Source of the DNA: Streptomyces sp. NBC_01314
Lineage (GTDB): Bacteria > Actinomycetota > Actinomycetes > Streptomycetales > Streptomycetaceae
Direction: 5' to 3'
DNA: 64,000 nucleotides
Assembly: GCF_041435215.1 (NCBI RefSeq)
Contig: NZ_CP108394.1
Span: 2,170,001-2,234,000 of the forward strand
Shown here: positions 1 to 7,387 of the stretch, one piece after another
How the letters are laid out: every line of letters starts with the position of its first letter
Numbering within the stretch: the first letter of the stretch is position 1
Notes under the pieces: model-generated
What the model saw: only the letters and a program-made list of their open reading frames with translations
The model's database searches: none
What the model was told of the DNA's origin: nothing
Position numbers and translations under genes: made by a program

Positions 1-33
1 GAGTCCGTCCACCCGTCACAAGGGAGCAAGGCG

Positions 34-450
34 TTGTCCACCGTCATCGAGCAGCCCGTAGAGGCCCGTCTCGTCGCCGCCGCGCCGCGGATGCCGAGCA
101 TTCCCGCAACGCTCCACTACGACCGCAGCGACCCCTTCGCCGTCCGTATGACCTTCCCCGCCCCGGCCACGCTGGAGGGCGTCGAGGTCTGCTGGACCTT
201 CGCCCGCGAGCTCCTCGTGACCGGGATGGAGGAGTCTGTCGGCTACGGGGACGTACGCGTCCGCCCGTACGGCTACGAGCGACTGGTCCTGGAGTTCCAC
301 GCCCCCGAGGGCACCGCCGTGGTGCACGTCCACGCCGGCGAGGTACGGCGCTTCCTGGACAGCACGATCGACCTGGTGCCGCTCGGCCTGGAGCACCACC
401 AGGTCGACCTCGACCACGACCTGGCGCAACTGATGCGCGACGCCTGCTGA
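34..450 (+). CDS. ssgD: SsgA-like sporulation protein (SsgD type)
   Basis: This is a 138-residue member of the SsgA-like proteins, small actinomycete factors that control septum placement, cell-wall remodelling and spore wall assembly. The family core is visible in the stretches TFARELL, YGDVRVRP and FLDSTIDLVP. Length matches the family (about 130-140 residues). The start is TTG at 34, chosen because an AGGGAG ribosome site lies at 21-26 and the N-terminus matches what I recall for S. coelicolor SsgD (SCO6722). The assignment to SsgD rather than another paralogue rests on that memory and on the ABC-F gene next door. A GC-rich hairpin follows the stop. Confidence 0.88.
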   Translation: MSTVIEQPVEARLVAAAPRMPSIPATLHYDRSDPFAVRMTFPAPATLEGVEVCWTFARELLVTGMEESVGYGDVRVRPYGYERLVLEFHAPEGTAVVHVHAGEVRRFLDSTIDLVPLGLEHHQVDLDHDLAQLMRDAC

Positions 451-465
451 GGACGCGTCCCAGAC

Positions 466-491
466 GCCGCCCCGCTCCGCCGGGGGGCGGC
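466..491 (+). terminator. Probable terminator hairpin after ssgD
   Basis: GCCGCCCC at 466-473 pairs with GGGGCGGC at 484-491, giving an 8-bp all-GC stem with a 10-nt loop, 16 nt after the ssgD stop. There is no U-tract, as is usual for Streptomyces terminators. Confidence 0.55.
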
Positions 492-545
492 CGGTCCGGA
501 CGTCGGTCGCCGCGGGCCCCTCCGTCCGGGCGTCACGTTAATCCG

Positions 546-574
546 TTGACAGCCTTCCGGCCCCTTCGTACGTT
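546..574 (+). promoter_or_regulatory. Promoter for the ABC-F leader transcript
   Basis: A perfect TTGACA (546-551) lies 17 bp before TACGTT (569-574), a good fit to the vegetative HrdB-type promoter. Initiation near 581 would give an untranslated leader of about 225 nt before the ABC-F start at 807. Confidence 0.6.
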
Positions 575-611
575 GGTCCACGGTCCTGTTGTCGTTGATC
601 GGAGAAGGACG

Positions 612-623
612 TTGCTCGTCTGA
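612..623 (+). CDS. Three-codon leader ORF (Met-Leu-Val)
   Basis: TTG CTC GTC TGA at 612-623 encodes Met-Leu-Val. It is preceded by the strong Shine-Dalgarno GGAGAAGG at 601-608 and lies about 30 nt inside the predicted leader transcript. Such a strong ribosome site has no other use here, because no long frame starts near it. The codons overlap one strand of a predicted RNA helix. By analogy with ribosome-mediated attenuation of ABC-F and other antibiotic-resistance genes, I infer that a drug-stalled ribosome here would alter folding of the leader. Confidence 0.6.
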   Translation: MLV

Positions 624-727
624 GGTCCTGAGACACCGCGTCACACACCCTGCCGATTCCCGGCGTTCCTGTGTGCGTTGCGTGCGACCTCGGCGTACGA
701 GCCGTTCTGTCGGCAGCGGGCTTTTCT
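614..727 (+). promoter_or_regulatory. Candidate ribosome-mediated attenuator of the ABC-F gene
   Basis: Three helices cannot all form together. Helix A pairs GCTCGT (614-619) with ACGAGC (697-702) and GAGGTC (622-627) with GACCTC (686-691), so it involves the leader ORF itself. Helix B pairs CACACA (642-647) with TGTGTG (670-675). Helix C pairs CTGCCGA (650-656) with TCGGCAG (710-716) and is followed by CGGGCTTTTCTCT, a U-rich run. Which helix acts as terminator and which as antiterminator cannot be settled by eye. Confidence 0.5.
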
Positions 728-806
728 CTCGCCCCCGTCGTGTGTCGCCCTCGCGGTGTTTCGAACGCGTCGCCCCTGGCCGCTTCCCGCACTCGCGAGG
801 TCCCTC

Positions 807-2438
807 ATGTCTACTCCCCTTTCTCTCACCTGTACGTCCCTGTCCTTCGCCTGGCCCGACGGCACCCCCGTCCTCGACGATCTGCAGATCGCGTTCGGAC
901 CCGGCCGCACCGGGCTGGTCGGTGTCAACGGGTCAGGGAAATCAACCCTGTTGAAGCTGATCGCCGGTGAACTCACCCCGTCCGACGGCACCGTCCGCGT
1001 GGCCGGCGAGGTCGGCTACCTCCCGCAGAACGTCACGCTCGACACCGGCCTGAAGGTCGACGAGGCGCTCGGAATCGCCGCCGCCCGTGCCGCGCTGCAC
1101 GCCATCGAGGCGGGTGACGTGTCCGAGGAGCACTTCGCGGCGGTCGGCGACGACTGGGACGTGGAGGAGCGCGCCCTGGCGACGCTCGGCCAACTCGGCC
1201 TGGGCCACGTCGACCTGGACCGCACGATCGGCGAGGTGTCGGGCGGCGAGTCGGTGCTGCTGCGCCTGGCCGCGCTGCTGCTGCGCCGACCCGACGTGCT
1301 GCTGCTCGACGAGCCGACGAACAATCTCGACCTGTACGCGCGGCGTCGGCTGTACGACGCCGTCGAGTCGTGGTCCGGGGTCATGGTCGTGGTCAGCCAC
1401 GACCGTGAACTCCTGGACCTGGTCGACCAGATCGCGGATCTCCACGCGGGTGAGGTCACCTGGTACGGCGGCAACTTCTCCGCGTACGAGGAGGCGCTCG
1501 CCGGCGAACAGGAGGCCGCCGAGCGGATGGTGCGGGTCGCCGAGTCCGATCTGAAGAAGCAGAAGCGTGAACTCGTGGACGCCCAGGTCAAGTTGGCCCG
1601 GCGTAAGCGGTTCGGGCAGAAGATGCAGGATCAGAAGCGGGTACCGAAGATCGTCGCGGGCCTGCGCAAGCGCGCGGCCCAGGAGTCCGCGGGAAAGCAC
1701 CGCATCCTGCACGAGGAACGGCTCGCCGGGGCCAAGGAGCGGCTCGACGAGGCGGTGGAGGCCGTACGGGACGAGGACGAGATCCGCGTCGAGCTGCCGT
1801 ACACGGCCGTGCCGCCGGGCCGTACCGTCCTGACCCTGCTGGACCTGGAGCTGAGGTACGGCTCCCGGGTGCGCGGCGGACTCGACCTGCGCGGCCCGGA
1901 GCGGATCGCGCTGATCGGCCGCAACGGCTCGGGCAAGACCACGCTGCTGCGGACGATCGCGGGCGAGCTGGAGCCGGTGAGCGGCGAGACGAAGGCACAT
2001 GTCCCGCTGCGGTTCCTGCCACAGCGGCTCGATGTCCTCGACGACGAGCTGACCGTCGCCGAGAACGTGGCCCGGTTCGCGCCGGACGCCACCAACAACC
2101 GGGTCCGGGCCCGTCTGGCCCGCTTCCTGTTCCGGGGCGCCCGTGCCGACCAGCCGGCGGCGACGCTGTCCGGCGGGGAACGCTTCCGGGCCGCCCTCGC
2201 CGCCCTGATGCTCGCCGAGCCCGCCCCGCAGCTGCTGATGCTGGACGAGCCGACGAACAACCTCGACATCGCGAGCGTGCGGCAGCTGACGACCGCGCTG
2301 GAGTCGTACGAGGGCGCGCTGATCGTGGCCAGCCACGACCTGCCGTTCCTGGAGTCGATCGGGATCACCCGGTGGCTGCTGCTGGAGGAGGGAGAGCTGC
2401 GGGCGACCACGCCGGAGGAGATCGAAGCGACCGGCTGA
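807..2438 (+). CDS. ABC-F family ribosome-protection ATPase
   Basis: This 543-residue soluble protein has two ABC ATPase domains and no membrane segment, the layout of ABC-F proteins that enter the ribosomal E site and displace antibiotics. The first domain has Walker A GVNGSGKST (about residues 39-47), a VSGGE signature and LLLDEPTNNLD. A charged linker rich in Lys and Arg (about 235-330) is the interdomain arm. The second domain has GRNGSGKTT, LSGGE and LMLDEPTNNLD. The start at ATG 807 has GAGG 6 nt upstream; the frame stays open to 678, but that stretch is leader. The gene probably corresponds to S. coelicolor SCO6720, which I recall being linked to lincosamide resistance; that link is unverified. 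The long leader suggests drug-induced expression. Confidence 0.9.
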   Translation: MSTPLSLTCTSLSFAWPDGTPVLDDLQIAFGPGRTGLVGVNGSGKSTLLKLIAGELTPSDGTVRVAGEVGYLPQNVTLDTGLKVDEALGIAAARAALHAIEAGDVSEEHFAAVGDDWDVEERALATLGQLGLGHVDLDRTIGEVSGGESVLLRLAALLLRRPDVLLLDEPTNNLDLYARRRLYDAVESWSGVMVVVSHDRELLDLVDQIADLHAGEVTWYGGNFSAYEEALAGEQEAAERMVRVAESDLKKQKRELVDAQVKLARRKRFGQKMQDQKRVPKIVAGLRKRAAQESAGKHRILHEERLAGAKERLDEAVEAVRDEDEIRVELPYTAVPPGRTVLTLLDLELRYGSRVRGGLDLRGPERIALIGRNGSGKTTLLRTIAGELEPVSGETKAHVPLRFLPQRLDVLDDELTVAENVARFAPDATNNRVRARLARFLFRGARADQPAATLSGGERFRAALAALMLAEPAPQLLMLDEPTNNLDIASVRQLTTALESYEGALIVASHDLPFLESIGITRWLLLEEGELRATTPEEIEATG

Positions 2439-2609
2439 CCCGGCCGGCCTTCGAGGGCGTCCACGCGGGATCCGGCCACCGGCGAGCATTTCAGGAGGGC
2501 CACAGCCTGCCTCCGGGGGTTTTGTCCTGGTGGACCGGGGCTGCATGATGGCGGACCGGCGTCGCCTCACGGGCGCCGGAAAGCCGTCGTCCGATTCGGA
2601 GTCACTTAC

Positions 2610-3386
2610 GTGCCCAGCAGGAAAGCCCTCGTCCGCCGCCCCGGCCCCCGCCTGGCCGAAGGCCTCGTCACGCACGTCGAACGCACGGAGGTGGACGTCG
2701 ACCTCGCGGTCGAACAGTGGGAGGCGTACGGGGACGCCCTGCGCGACCACGGCTGGGAGACGATCGAGGTGGACCCGGCCGACGACTGTCCGGACTCGGT
2801 GTTCGTCGAGGACACCGTGGTCATGTACAAGAACGTGGCTTTGATCGCGCGCCCCGGCGCCGAGTCCCGGCGGGCCGAGACCGAAGGGATCGAGGAGGCC
2901 GTGGCCGCGCTCGGCTGCTCGGTGAACTGGGTCTGGGCACCCGGCACACTGGAGGGCGGCGACGTCCTCAAGGTCGGCGACACCGTGTTCGTGGGCCGGG
3001 GCGGGCGCACCAACGCGGCCGGGGTGCAGCAGTTGCGGGCCGCGTTCGAGCCGCTCGGGGCACGGGTCGTCTCCGCGCCCGTGAGCAAGGTGCTGCATCT
3101 GAAGTCGGCGGTCACCGCGCTGCCCGACGGCACGGTCGTCGGGCACATCCCGAGGATGGACATGCCGTCGCTGTTCGGTCGTTTCCTGCCGGTGCCCGAG
3201 GAGGCCGGGGCGCATGTGGTGCTCCTCGGCGGTGACAAACTGCTGATGGCGGCGAGTGCGCCGAAGACGGCGGAGCTGTACTCCGACCTCGGGTACGAGC
3301 CCGTCGTGGTCGACATCAGCGAGTTCGAGAAGCTGGAGGGCTGTGTGACGTGCCTCTCGGTGCGGCTGCGGGAGCTGTACGTCTGA
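2610..3386 (+). CDS. ddaH: Dimethylargininase (DDAH)
   Basis: The 258-residue protein belongs to the guanidino-modifying enzymes that hydrolyse N-omega-methylarginines to citrulline and methylamines. Family marks are the substrate-binding DSVFVEDT (about residues 62-69), TLEGGDVL (about 113-120), a catalytic His in KVLHLKS, and a C-terminal nucleophile Cys in GCVTCLSV (about residue 248). The length is normal for bacterial DDAH. The start is GTG at 2610, since the protein then begins MPSRKALVRRPG as usual in the family; the upstream ribosome site is weak. It stands alone between the ABC-F and desaturase genes, with no operon partner visible. Confidence 0.85.
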   Translation: MPSRKALVRRPGPRLAEGLVTHVERTEVDVDLAVEQWEAYGDALRDHGWETIEVDPADDCPDSVFVEDTVVMYKNVALIARPGAESRRAETEGIEEAVAALGCSVNWVWAPGTLEGGDVLKVGDTVFVGRGGRTNAAGVQQLRAAFEPLGARVVSAPVSKVLHLKSAVTALPDGTVVGHIPRMDMPSLFGRFLPVPEEAGAHVVLLGGDKLLMAASAPKTAELYSDLGYEPVVVDISEFEKLEGCVTCLSVRLRELYV

Positions 3387-3502
3387 CCGGGTGACTGCCT
3401 CACCGTTTTCGGCCCCGGGACCTGCGGGTCCACGAGGCCCCCGACCTACCCGCCGACCCCGCGCAAGACCCCCGCTGATCAGCGGTTCTTTACAGCATGC
3501 TT

Positions 3503-3552
3503 AACCTACGGCATCGTAACCTACGGGTTCGTAGCCTACGATGCCGTAGGTT
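3503..3552. promoter_or_regulatory. 50-bp palindromic operator upstream of the desaturase
   Basis: AACCTACGGCATCGTA (3503-3518) is exactly inverted as TACGATGCCGTAGGTT (3537-3552). The core holds another inverted pair, CTACG (3521-3525) and CGTAG (3530-3534). The half-site CCTACG thus recurs several times. A second hairpin, GGTCAC-N6-GTGACC, follows at 3555-3572. The position 64 nt before the desaturase start suggests a dimeric repressor site, probably for a fatty-acid-sensing TetR or similar protein encoded elsewhere. Confidence 0.6.
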
Positions 3553-3615
3553 CTGGTCACCCGCCCGTGACCTCCCACCGAGTCATCGTCCCCTGTTCGT
3601 CCCTCTGGAGTCTTC

Positions 3616-4596
3616 GTGTCGATCACTTCTCCTCACCTCGGCAGCCCGTCCAACGAATGGACCGACACGCGGCTGCTGTACGCGCTGGAGGAAGTCGTCG
3701 AGCAGGAACTCAACCGGCACCTCAAGGTCACCAAGAACTGGATGCCGCACGAGTACGTGCCGTGGAGCGACGGCCGCAACTTCCCCGGCCTCTTCGAGGA
3801 CGGCGAGGCCTGGGAGAAGGGGCAGTCGAAGGTCACCGAGGTCGGCCGGATCGCCCTCGTGGTGAACCTGCTGACCGAGGACAACCTGCCCAGCTACCAC
3901 CACGAGATCGCCACTCTCTTCGGCCGTGACGGCGCCTGGGGCACCTGGGTGCACCGCTGGACCGCGGAGGAGGGCCGGCACGGCATCGTGATGCGCGACT
4001 ACCTGCTCGCCTCGCGCGCGGTGGACCCGGACAAGCTCGAAGAGTTCCGCATGTCCCACATGGGCGAGGGCTTCGAGTCGGACAACCGGCACTCGATGCT
4101 CCACACGGTCGCGTACGTCGCCTTCCAGGAGCTCGCCACCCGCGTCTCCCACCGCAACACCGGCCACCACTCCGGTGACCCCGTGTGCGACCGCATGCTG
4201 GCGCGCATCGCGACCGACGAGAACCTCCACATGATCTTCTACCGGAACCTGCTGAAGGCCGCGTTCGAGTTCGCCCCCGACCTCACCATGCAGGCGGTCC
4301 GTGACGTCGTGGTCGACTTCCGTATGCCCGGCCACGGCATGCCCGGCTTCGAGCGTGCCGCCGCGCAGATGGCCATCGGCGAGGTCTACAACATGCGGAT
4401 CCACCACGACGACGTCCTCGCGCCCGTCATCCGCTTCCTGAAGATCATGGAGCTCGACGGCCTCGGCCCCGAGGGCATGAAGGCCCAGGAGGAGCTCGGC
4501 CTCTACATGGGCGGCCTCGACGCGGAGGCCCGCAAGTTCGACGAGAAGCTCGCGGCGCGCAAGGCGCGGATGGCGGCGCGGGCCGCCGGCGCGTAA
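3616..4596 (+). CDS. Acyl-ACP desaturase (diiron, DesA type)
   Basis: The 326-residue protein is a soluble stearoyl-ACP-type desaturase that introduces a double bond into acyl chains on acyl carrier protein, adjusting membrane fluidity. Diiron ligands are visible as E in TEDNLPSYHHE, EEGRH in the second helix, and DENLH in the fourth. Length agrees with actinobacterial DesA proteins. The start is GTG at 3616. Expression is probably controlled through the 50-bp palindrome just upstream. It is the last gene before an unusual tRNA on the other strand and appears to be transcribed alone. Electron donors are not encoded nearby. Confidence 0.88.
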   Translation: MSITSPHLGSPSNEWTDTRLLYALEEVVEQELNRHLKVTKNWMPHEYVPWSDGRNFPGLFEDGEAWEKGQSKVTEVGRIALVVNLLTEDNLPSYHHEIATLFGRDGAWGTWVHRWTAEEGRHGIVMRDYLLASRAVDPDKLEEFRMSHMGEGFESDNRHSMLHTVAYVAFQELATRVSHRNTGHHSGDPVCDRMLARIATDENLHMIFYRNLLKAAFEFAPDLTMQAVRDVVVDFRMPGHGMPGFERAAAQMAIGEVYNMRIHHDDVLAPVIRFLKIMELDGLGPEGMKAQEELGLYMGGLDAEARKFDEKLAARKARMAARAAGA

Positions 4597-4620
4597 CCGG
4601 CCCGCACGGTGGAGCAGGGG

Positions 4621-4694
4621 GCGGGGCGGCTGGATTCGAACCAGCGTGTTCCGGTTCTGGAGACCGGCGCGCCTGCCTCTGCGCTACAGCCCCG
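4621..4694 (-). tRNA. Atypical tRNA with CCA (Trp) anticodon
   Basis: On the minus strand the cloverleaf arms are a D-arm GCGC-AGAGGCAG-GCGC, anticodon stem CCGGT/ACCGG with loop CTCCAGA (anticodon CCA), and T-arm GCTGG-TTCGAAT-CCAGC. The acceptor pairs CGGGGC with GCCCCG but needs a bulged U before the last pair, and the discriminator would be C rather than the G expected for tRNA-Trp. CCA is not encoded. It shares an 18-nt D-region with the tRNA at 6210-6281. It could be a specialised or decaying tRNA rather than the housekeeping tRNA-Trp. Confidence 0.68.
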
Positions 4695-4762
4695 CCCTTG
4701 CGGGCAAGGGTAGTTCCTCGGCGCCCTGCCGGGCGACCGGTTTCGGGGGACGCGAATCCCCC

Positions 4763-6103
4763 TCACCACTCGCCCTCCCGGTAGTCCTTGAGGAACACTC
4801 CCGACACCGGGTCTCCCGCCTCCCCCCGCACGATCGGATCGTAGACACGGGCCGCGCCGTCGACGATGTCGAGCGGGGTGCGGAAACCGGCGTCGGCCAT
4901 GCGGTGTTTCTTCGGGGCGGGGTTCTCGTCGGTGATCCAGCCCGTGTCGACGGCGCACATGTGGACACCCTGGTCGGCGAGTTCGGCCGCGCTGGTGCGG
5001 GTGAGCATGTTGAGCGCGGCCTTCGCCATGTTGGTGTGCGGATGCCCGGCCGTCTTGTTGCGCACGGCGAAACGGCCCTCGACGGCGGTCACGTTGACCA
5101 CGTAACGGCGAGGGCTGGGCGCGGCGAGCAGCAGCGGCAGCAACCGGTCGCACAGGAGCGCCGGGGCGAGGGAGTTGACCAACTGGGTCTCCAGGACCTC
5201 CGCCGGGTCGAGCTCGCCGAGCCGCGCGGACCAGGAGTTCTCCGGTGAGGGGTCGGGCAGCAGCCCGGCCTCGTCGGCCTCGCGCAACGCGACGGGCAGG
5301 GCGGCGGCCCCGCCCTCCAGCATCCGCATCGGCGTGAACCCGGGTGCCTGCCGCGCCCCTTGGGGCAGCGCGTCGTACTCCCCGGCGGCCAGCAGCGCGT
5401 ACGACTCCGGTGGCCGCCGTACCGTCTGGGCCGCGTTGTTCACCAGGATGTCGAGCGGCTCACCTTCCTGCCGCAACTGCTCGCACAGGCCCAGTACCTG
5501 GCGCGGGTCCCGCAGGTCGACGGCGACGACGGTCAGCCGGTCGAGCCACTTCTCGCTGCCGGGTTCGGCTCGGAAGCGGCGCACGGTGTCGTGCGGGAAG
5601 CGGCTGGTGACGAGCAGGTCGGCGCCGTCGCGCAGCATCATCAGCGCCAGCTGGAAGCCGATCTTCACCCGGCCGCCGGTGAGCAGCGCGCGGCGGCCGC
5701 TCAGGTCGGTGCTCAGGCCGCGCCGCGCGGTGTTGTCGGCGGCGCACCGCGGGCACAGCCGGTGGTAGAAGGAGTCGACCTGTCGATAGGACGTCTTGCA
5801 GACGTAGCAGGTGCGCGGCTTGCGGAAGACTCCCCCGCCGCCCGTCGCGGCGGCCGGCAGCGGCGCGTCCTCGCGGCGCTCCAGGGCTCCGGTGGCGGTC
5901 GCGGCCATCACGGCGGCGTCCGCGGCGGACTTCTCGGCGCCGAGGGTCTTACGGCGACGCTGTCGGCCGTCGCGTGCGAAGGACGCGGCGACCTGCTCGG
6001 CCCGTAGCCGCACGGGGTCGTCGACGGGCAGCGCCCGCAGCCTGCCGACCGTGCGGTGGAAGGCCGCCAGCTCTTCCTCGGTGATCCCGCCGCCGTCGCC
6101 CAT
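4763..6103 (-). CDS. Short-chain dehydrogenase with N-terminal zinc-ribbon segment
   Basis: The protein is about 446 residues, much longer than a classical SDR (about 250). The N-terminal part carries a four-cysteine motif, CYVCK followed after about 14 residues by CPRC, likely a zinc ribbon. The Rossmann SDR domain follows, with RALLTGGRVKIGFQ, NNAAQT, and an NMAKAAL helix in which the usual catalytic Tyr-x3-Lys is not clear (HTNMAK). The substrate is unknown. The start is ATG at 6103 (MGDGGGITEEEL); the frame stays open further upstream, but that part looks non-coding. The gene lies between two related tRNA genes on the same strand. Confidence 0.75.
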   Translation of the reverse strand: MGDGGGITEEELAAFHRTVGRLRALPVDDPVRLRAEQVAASFARDGRQRRRKTLGAEKSAADAAVMAATATGALERREDAPLPAAATGGGGVFRKPRTCYVCKTSYRQVDSFYHRLCPRCAADNTARRGLSTDLSGRRALLTGGRVKIGFQLALMMLRDGADLLVTSRFPHDTVRRFRAEPGSEKWLDRLTVVAVDLRDPRQVLGLCEQLRQEGEPLDILVNNAAQTVRRPPESYALLAAGEYDALPQGARQAPGFTPMRMLEGGAAALPVALREADEAGLLPDPSPENSWSARLGELDPAEVLETQLVNSLAPALLCDRLLPLLLAAPSPRRYVVNVTAVEGRFAVRNKTAGHPHTNMAKAALNMLTRTSAAELADQGVHMCAVDTGWITDENPAPKKHRMADAGFRTPLDIVDGAARVYDPIVRGEAGDPVSGVFLKDYREGEW

Positions 6104-6209
6104 GCGTGCCCCGCCCCGCGTGTCCCGTGCCGTGTTCCCCTGCCCCGACCGACCCGCGCGGCCTTCGGATCCGTGGAACACCGAGCGCCGCGGAATCAGT
6201 CACACGCGG

Positions 6210-6281
6210 TCCGGACGACCGGATTCGAACCGGCGTTTCCGCCCTGACAAGGCGGTGCGCCTGCCTCTGCGCTACGTCCGG
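6210..6281 (-). tRNA. Atypical tRNA with GTC (Asp) anticodon
   Basis: The minus strand folds into a full cloverleaf of 72 nt. It has acceptor CCGGACG/CGTCCGG, U8-A9, D-arm GCGC-AGAGGCAG-GCGC, anticodon stem CCGCC/GGCGG with loop TTGTCAG (anticodon GTC), a four-base variable loop, and T-arm GCCGG-TTCGAAT-CCGGT. The discriminator is A, whereas bacterial tRNA-Asp uses G73. The D-region is identical over 18 nt to that of the CCA tRNA at 4621-4694. The fold is convincing, but aspartate identity is uncertain. Confidence 0.82.
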
Positions 6282-6390
6282 ACCGCGTTCCCGGATCCTA
6301 TGCGACCGCTCTGGGCGGCGCCCACCGATTTATGCCCGAACCGGCTTACGGGGCCGGGCGGTTCACGAACGGTCAACGGTGTCGGTTCAG

Positions 6391-6476
6391 CGGTGTTCGG
6401 CTCAGAGGGTTTCGGCTCAGCGGTGTTCGGTTCGGGGCCTCGGCTCAGCGGTGTTCGGTTCAGGGCCTCGGCTCAG
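6391..6476. repeat. Three tandem 28-30 bp repeats
   Basis: The units at 6391-6420, 6421-6448 and 6449-6476 each begin CGGTGTTCGG and end CGGCTCAG. The last two differ by a single base. A partial unit (CGGTTCAG) precedes them. The array lies between the GTC tRNA and the 3' end of the whiB-like gene. Confidence 0.8.
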
Positions 6477-6521
6477 GGAATCCGGTGCAGGTCGACTCAG
6501 CCGGTTTCGATGCCCGTCGGG

Positions 6522-6779
6522 TCAGCCGTTGTCGCCGCGCCGGAGTCGCAGCCTCTCCTTCTCGGACAGCCCGCCCCAGACGCCGAACCGCTCGTCGTTG
6601 GACAGGGCGTACTCAAGACATGCGGTTCGCATCTCGCACATGCCGCAGATGCGCTTCGCCTCACGCACCGAACTGCCGGGCTCGGGAAAGAAGAAGTCGG
6701 CCCCCGTCTGCGCACACAGCGCCCGCTCCTGCCAGGTGCTGTCGAGCGGGGTGATCGTGTCGTTGTGCATGCACAGCAT
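6522..6779 (-). CDS. WhiB-like iron-sulfur transcription factor
   Basis: The protein is 85 residues and belongs to the actinobacterial Wbl family, small proteins that hold a [4Fe-4S] cluster and act with the primary sigma factor. The four cluster cysteines are visible as ALC(22), ICGMC (C45 and C48) and AC(54). The GVWGG turn and the basic tail ERLRLRRG follow. The start could be ATG at 6779 or ATG at 6770 (MHNDTI); 6779 is used here. It resembles WhiB more than WhiD, and by context may be the orthologue of S. coelicolor SCO6715 (recalled). A 12-bp hairpin lies 110-136 nt upstream of its start. Confidence 0.88.
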   Translation of the reverse strand: MLCMHNDTITPLDSTWQERALCAQTGADFFFPEPGSSVREAKRICGMCEMRTACLEYALSNDERFGVWGGLSEKERLRLRRGDNG

Positions 6780-6888
6780 CGTGCCGCGCGCCGAAAAACG
6801 TTCGATCAACGCCACATCAACACGACGGTCCGGGCCCGCAATGTTCCTCGGGCCGGTGAGGCAACGCACGGCGGCGCGCGGAGCGACG

Positions 6889-6915
6889 CCCACGGAGGCG
6901 AAGCGCCTCCGTGGG
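6889..6915. terminator. 12-bp perfect hairpin upstream of the whiB-like gene
   Basis: CCCACGGAGGCG (6889-6900), loop AAG, CGCCTCCGTGGG (6904-6915). It could be a terminator or a leader structure in the whiB-like transcript. No U-tract is present on either strand. Confidence 0.45.
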
Positions 6916-7001
6916 AGCAACGCGGGCGATCGTCCGAGGGCGGTGCCAGACTCGGCAGTACAGGCAACGGGCCCCTCCGACCCCTTCAGAGGAGCGCGGC
7001 A

Positions 7002-7340
7002 ATGCCCACCACCCGTTATGGCACCGGCGCACCGAACTGGATCGACCTCGGTACCCCGGACATCGAAGGCGCCGCCGCCTTCTACCACCACCTCTTCGGC
7101 CGGCGGTTCCGGTCGGCCGGGCCCGACATGGGCGGCTACGGCTTCTTCCAGCTCGACAGCCGCACCGCCGCGGCCGGTACGCAGAACCCACCGGAACAGA
7201 GCCCGCCGTCCTGGAGCGGCCGTGTCGGCCTGTCGGTCTCGGCCGTCGGTCTCCGCCGTCGGTGTCGGGCACGCTGCCCGGCGCGCATGCCCGAACACCG
7301 TTCGGTCTGTCGCCACCTCATGAACCCACTCAACTCTTGA
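7002..7340 (+). pseudogene. Truncated VOC (glyoxalase/dioxygenase fold) protein
   Basis: ATG at 7002 has the ribosome site GAGGAG at 6988-6993. The first 60 or so residues (NWIDLGTPDIEGAAAFYHHLFG, then GGYGFFQLD) are a clear VOC-family N-terminus, usually the start of a protein of about 120 or 260 residues with metal ligands spread over both repeats. After SPPSWSG the similarity stops and the frame runs into arginine-rich, low-complexity sequence to 7340. I read this as a gene that lost its 3' part by deletion, so the remaining 112-codon frame is unlikely to be functional. Confidence 0.65.
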
Positions 7341-7351
7341 GAGCGCTCTCA
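7338..7351. promoter_or_regulatory. LacI-type operator before the GH64 gene
   Basis: TGAGAGCGCTCTCA is a perfect 14-bp palindrome with the central CG typical of LacI-family operators. It lies just upstream of a -35-like TTGACG (7362-7367) and 104 nt before the GH64 start. A near copy lies upstream of the lacI-type gene at 9831-9844. Confidence 0.65.
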
Positions 7352-7387
7352 GTCATAAGTCTTGACGCCTCAACTCCTCCTGGGAAC

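Noticed and set aside
942..3215. A 757-codon minus-strand open frame across the ABC-F and dimethylargininase genes.
   Set aside because: It is antisense to two clear genes, has no recognisable domain and the skewed composition of GC-rich shadow frames.
4621..6281. The tRNA-SDR-tRNA arrangement considered as an integrated element flanked by attachment sites.
   Set aside because: The shared 18 nt is tRNA D-arm sequence, and there is no integrase, excisionase or phage gene between them.
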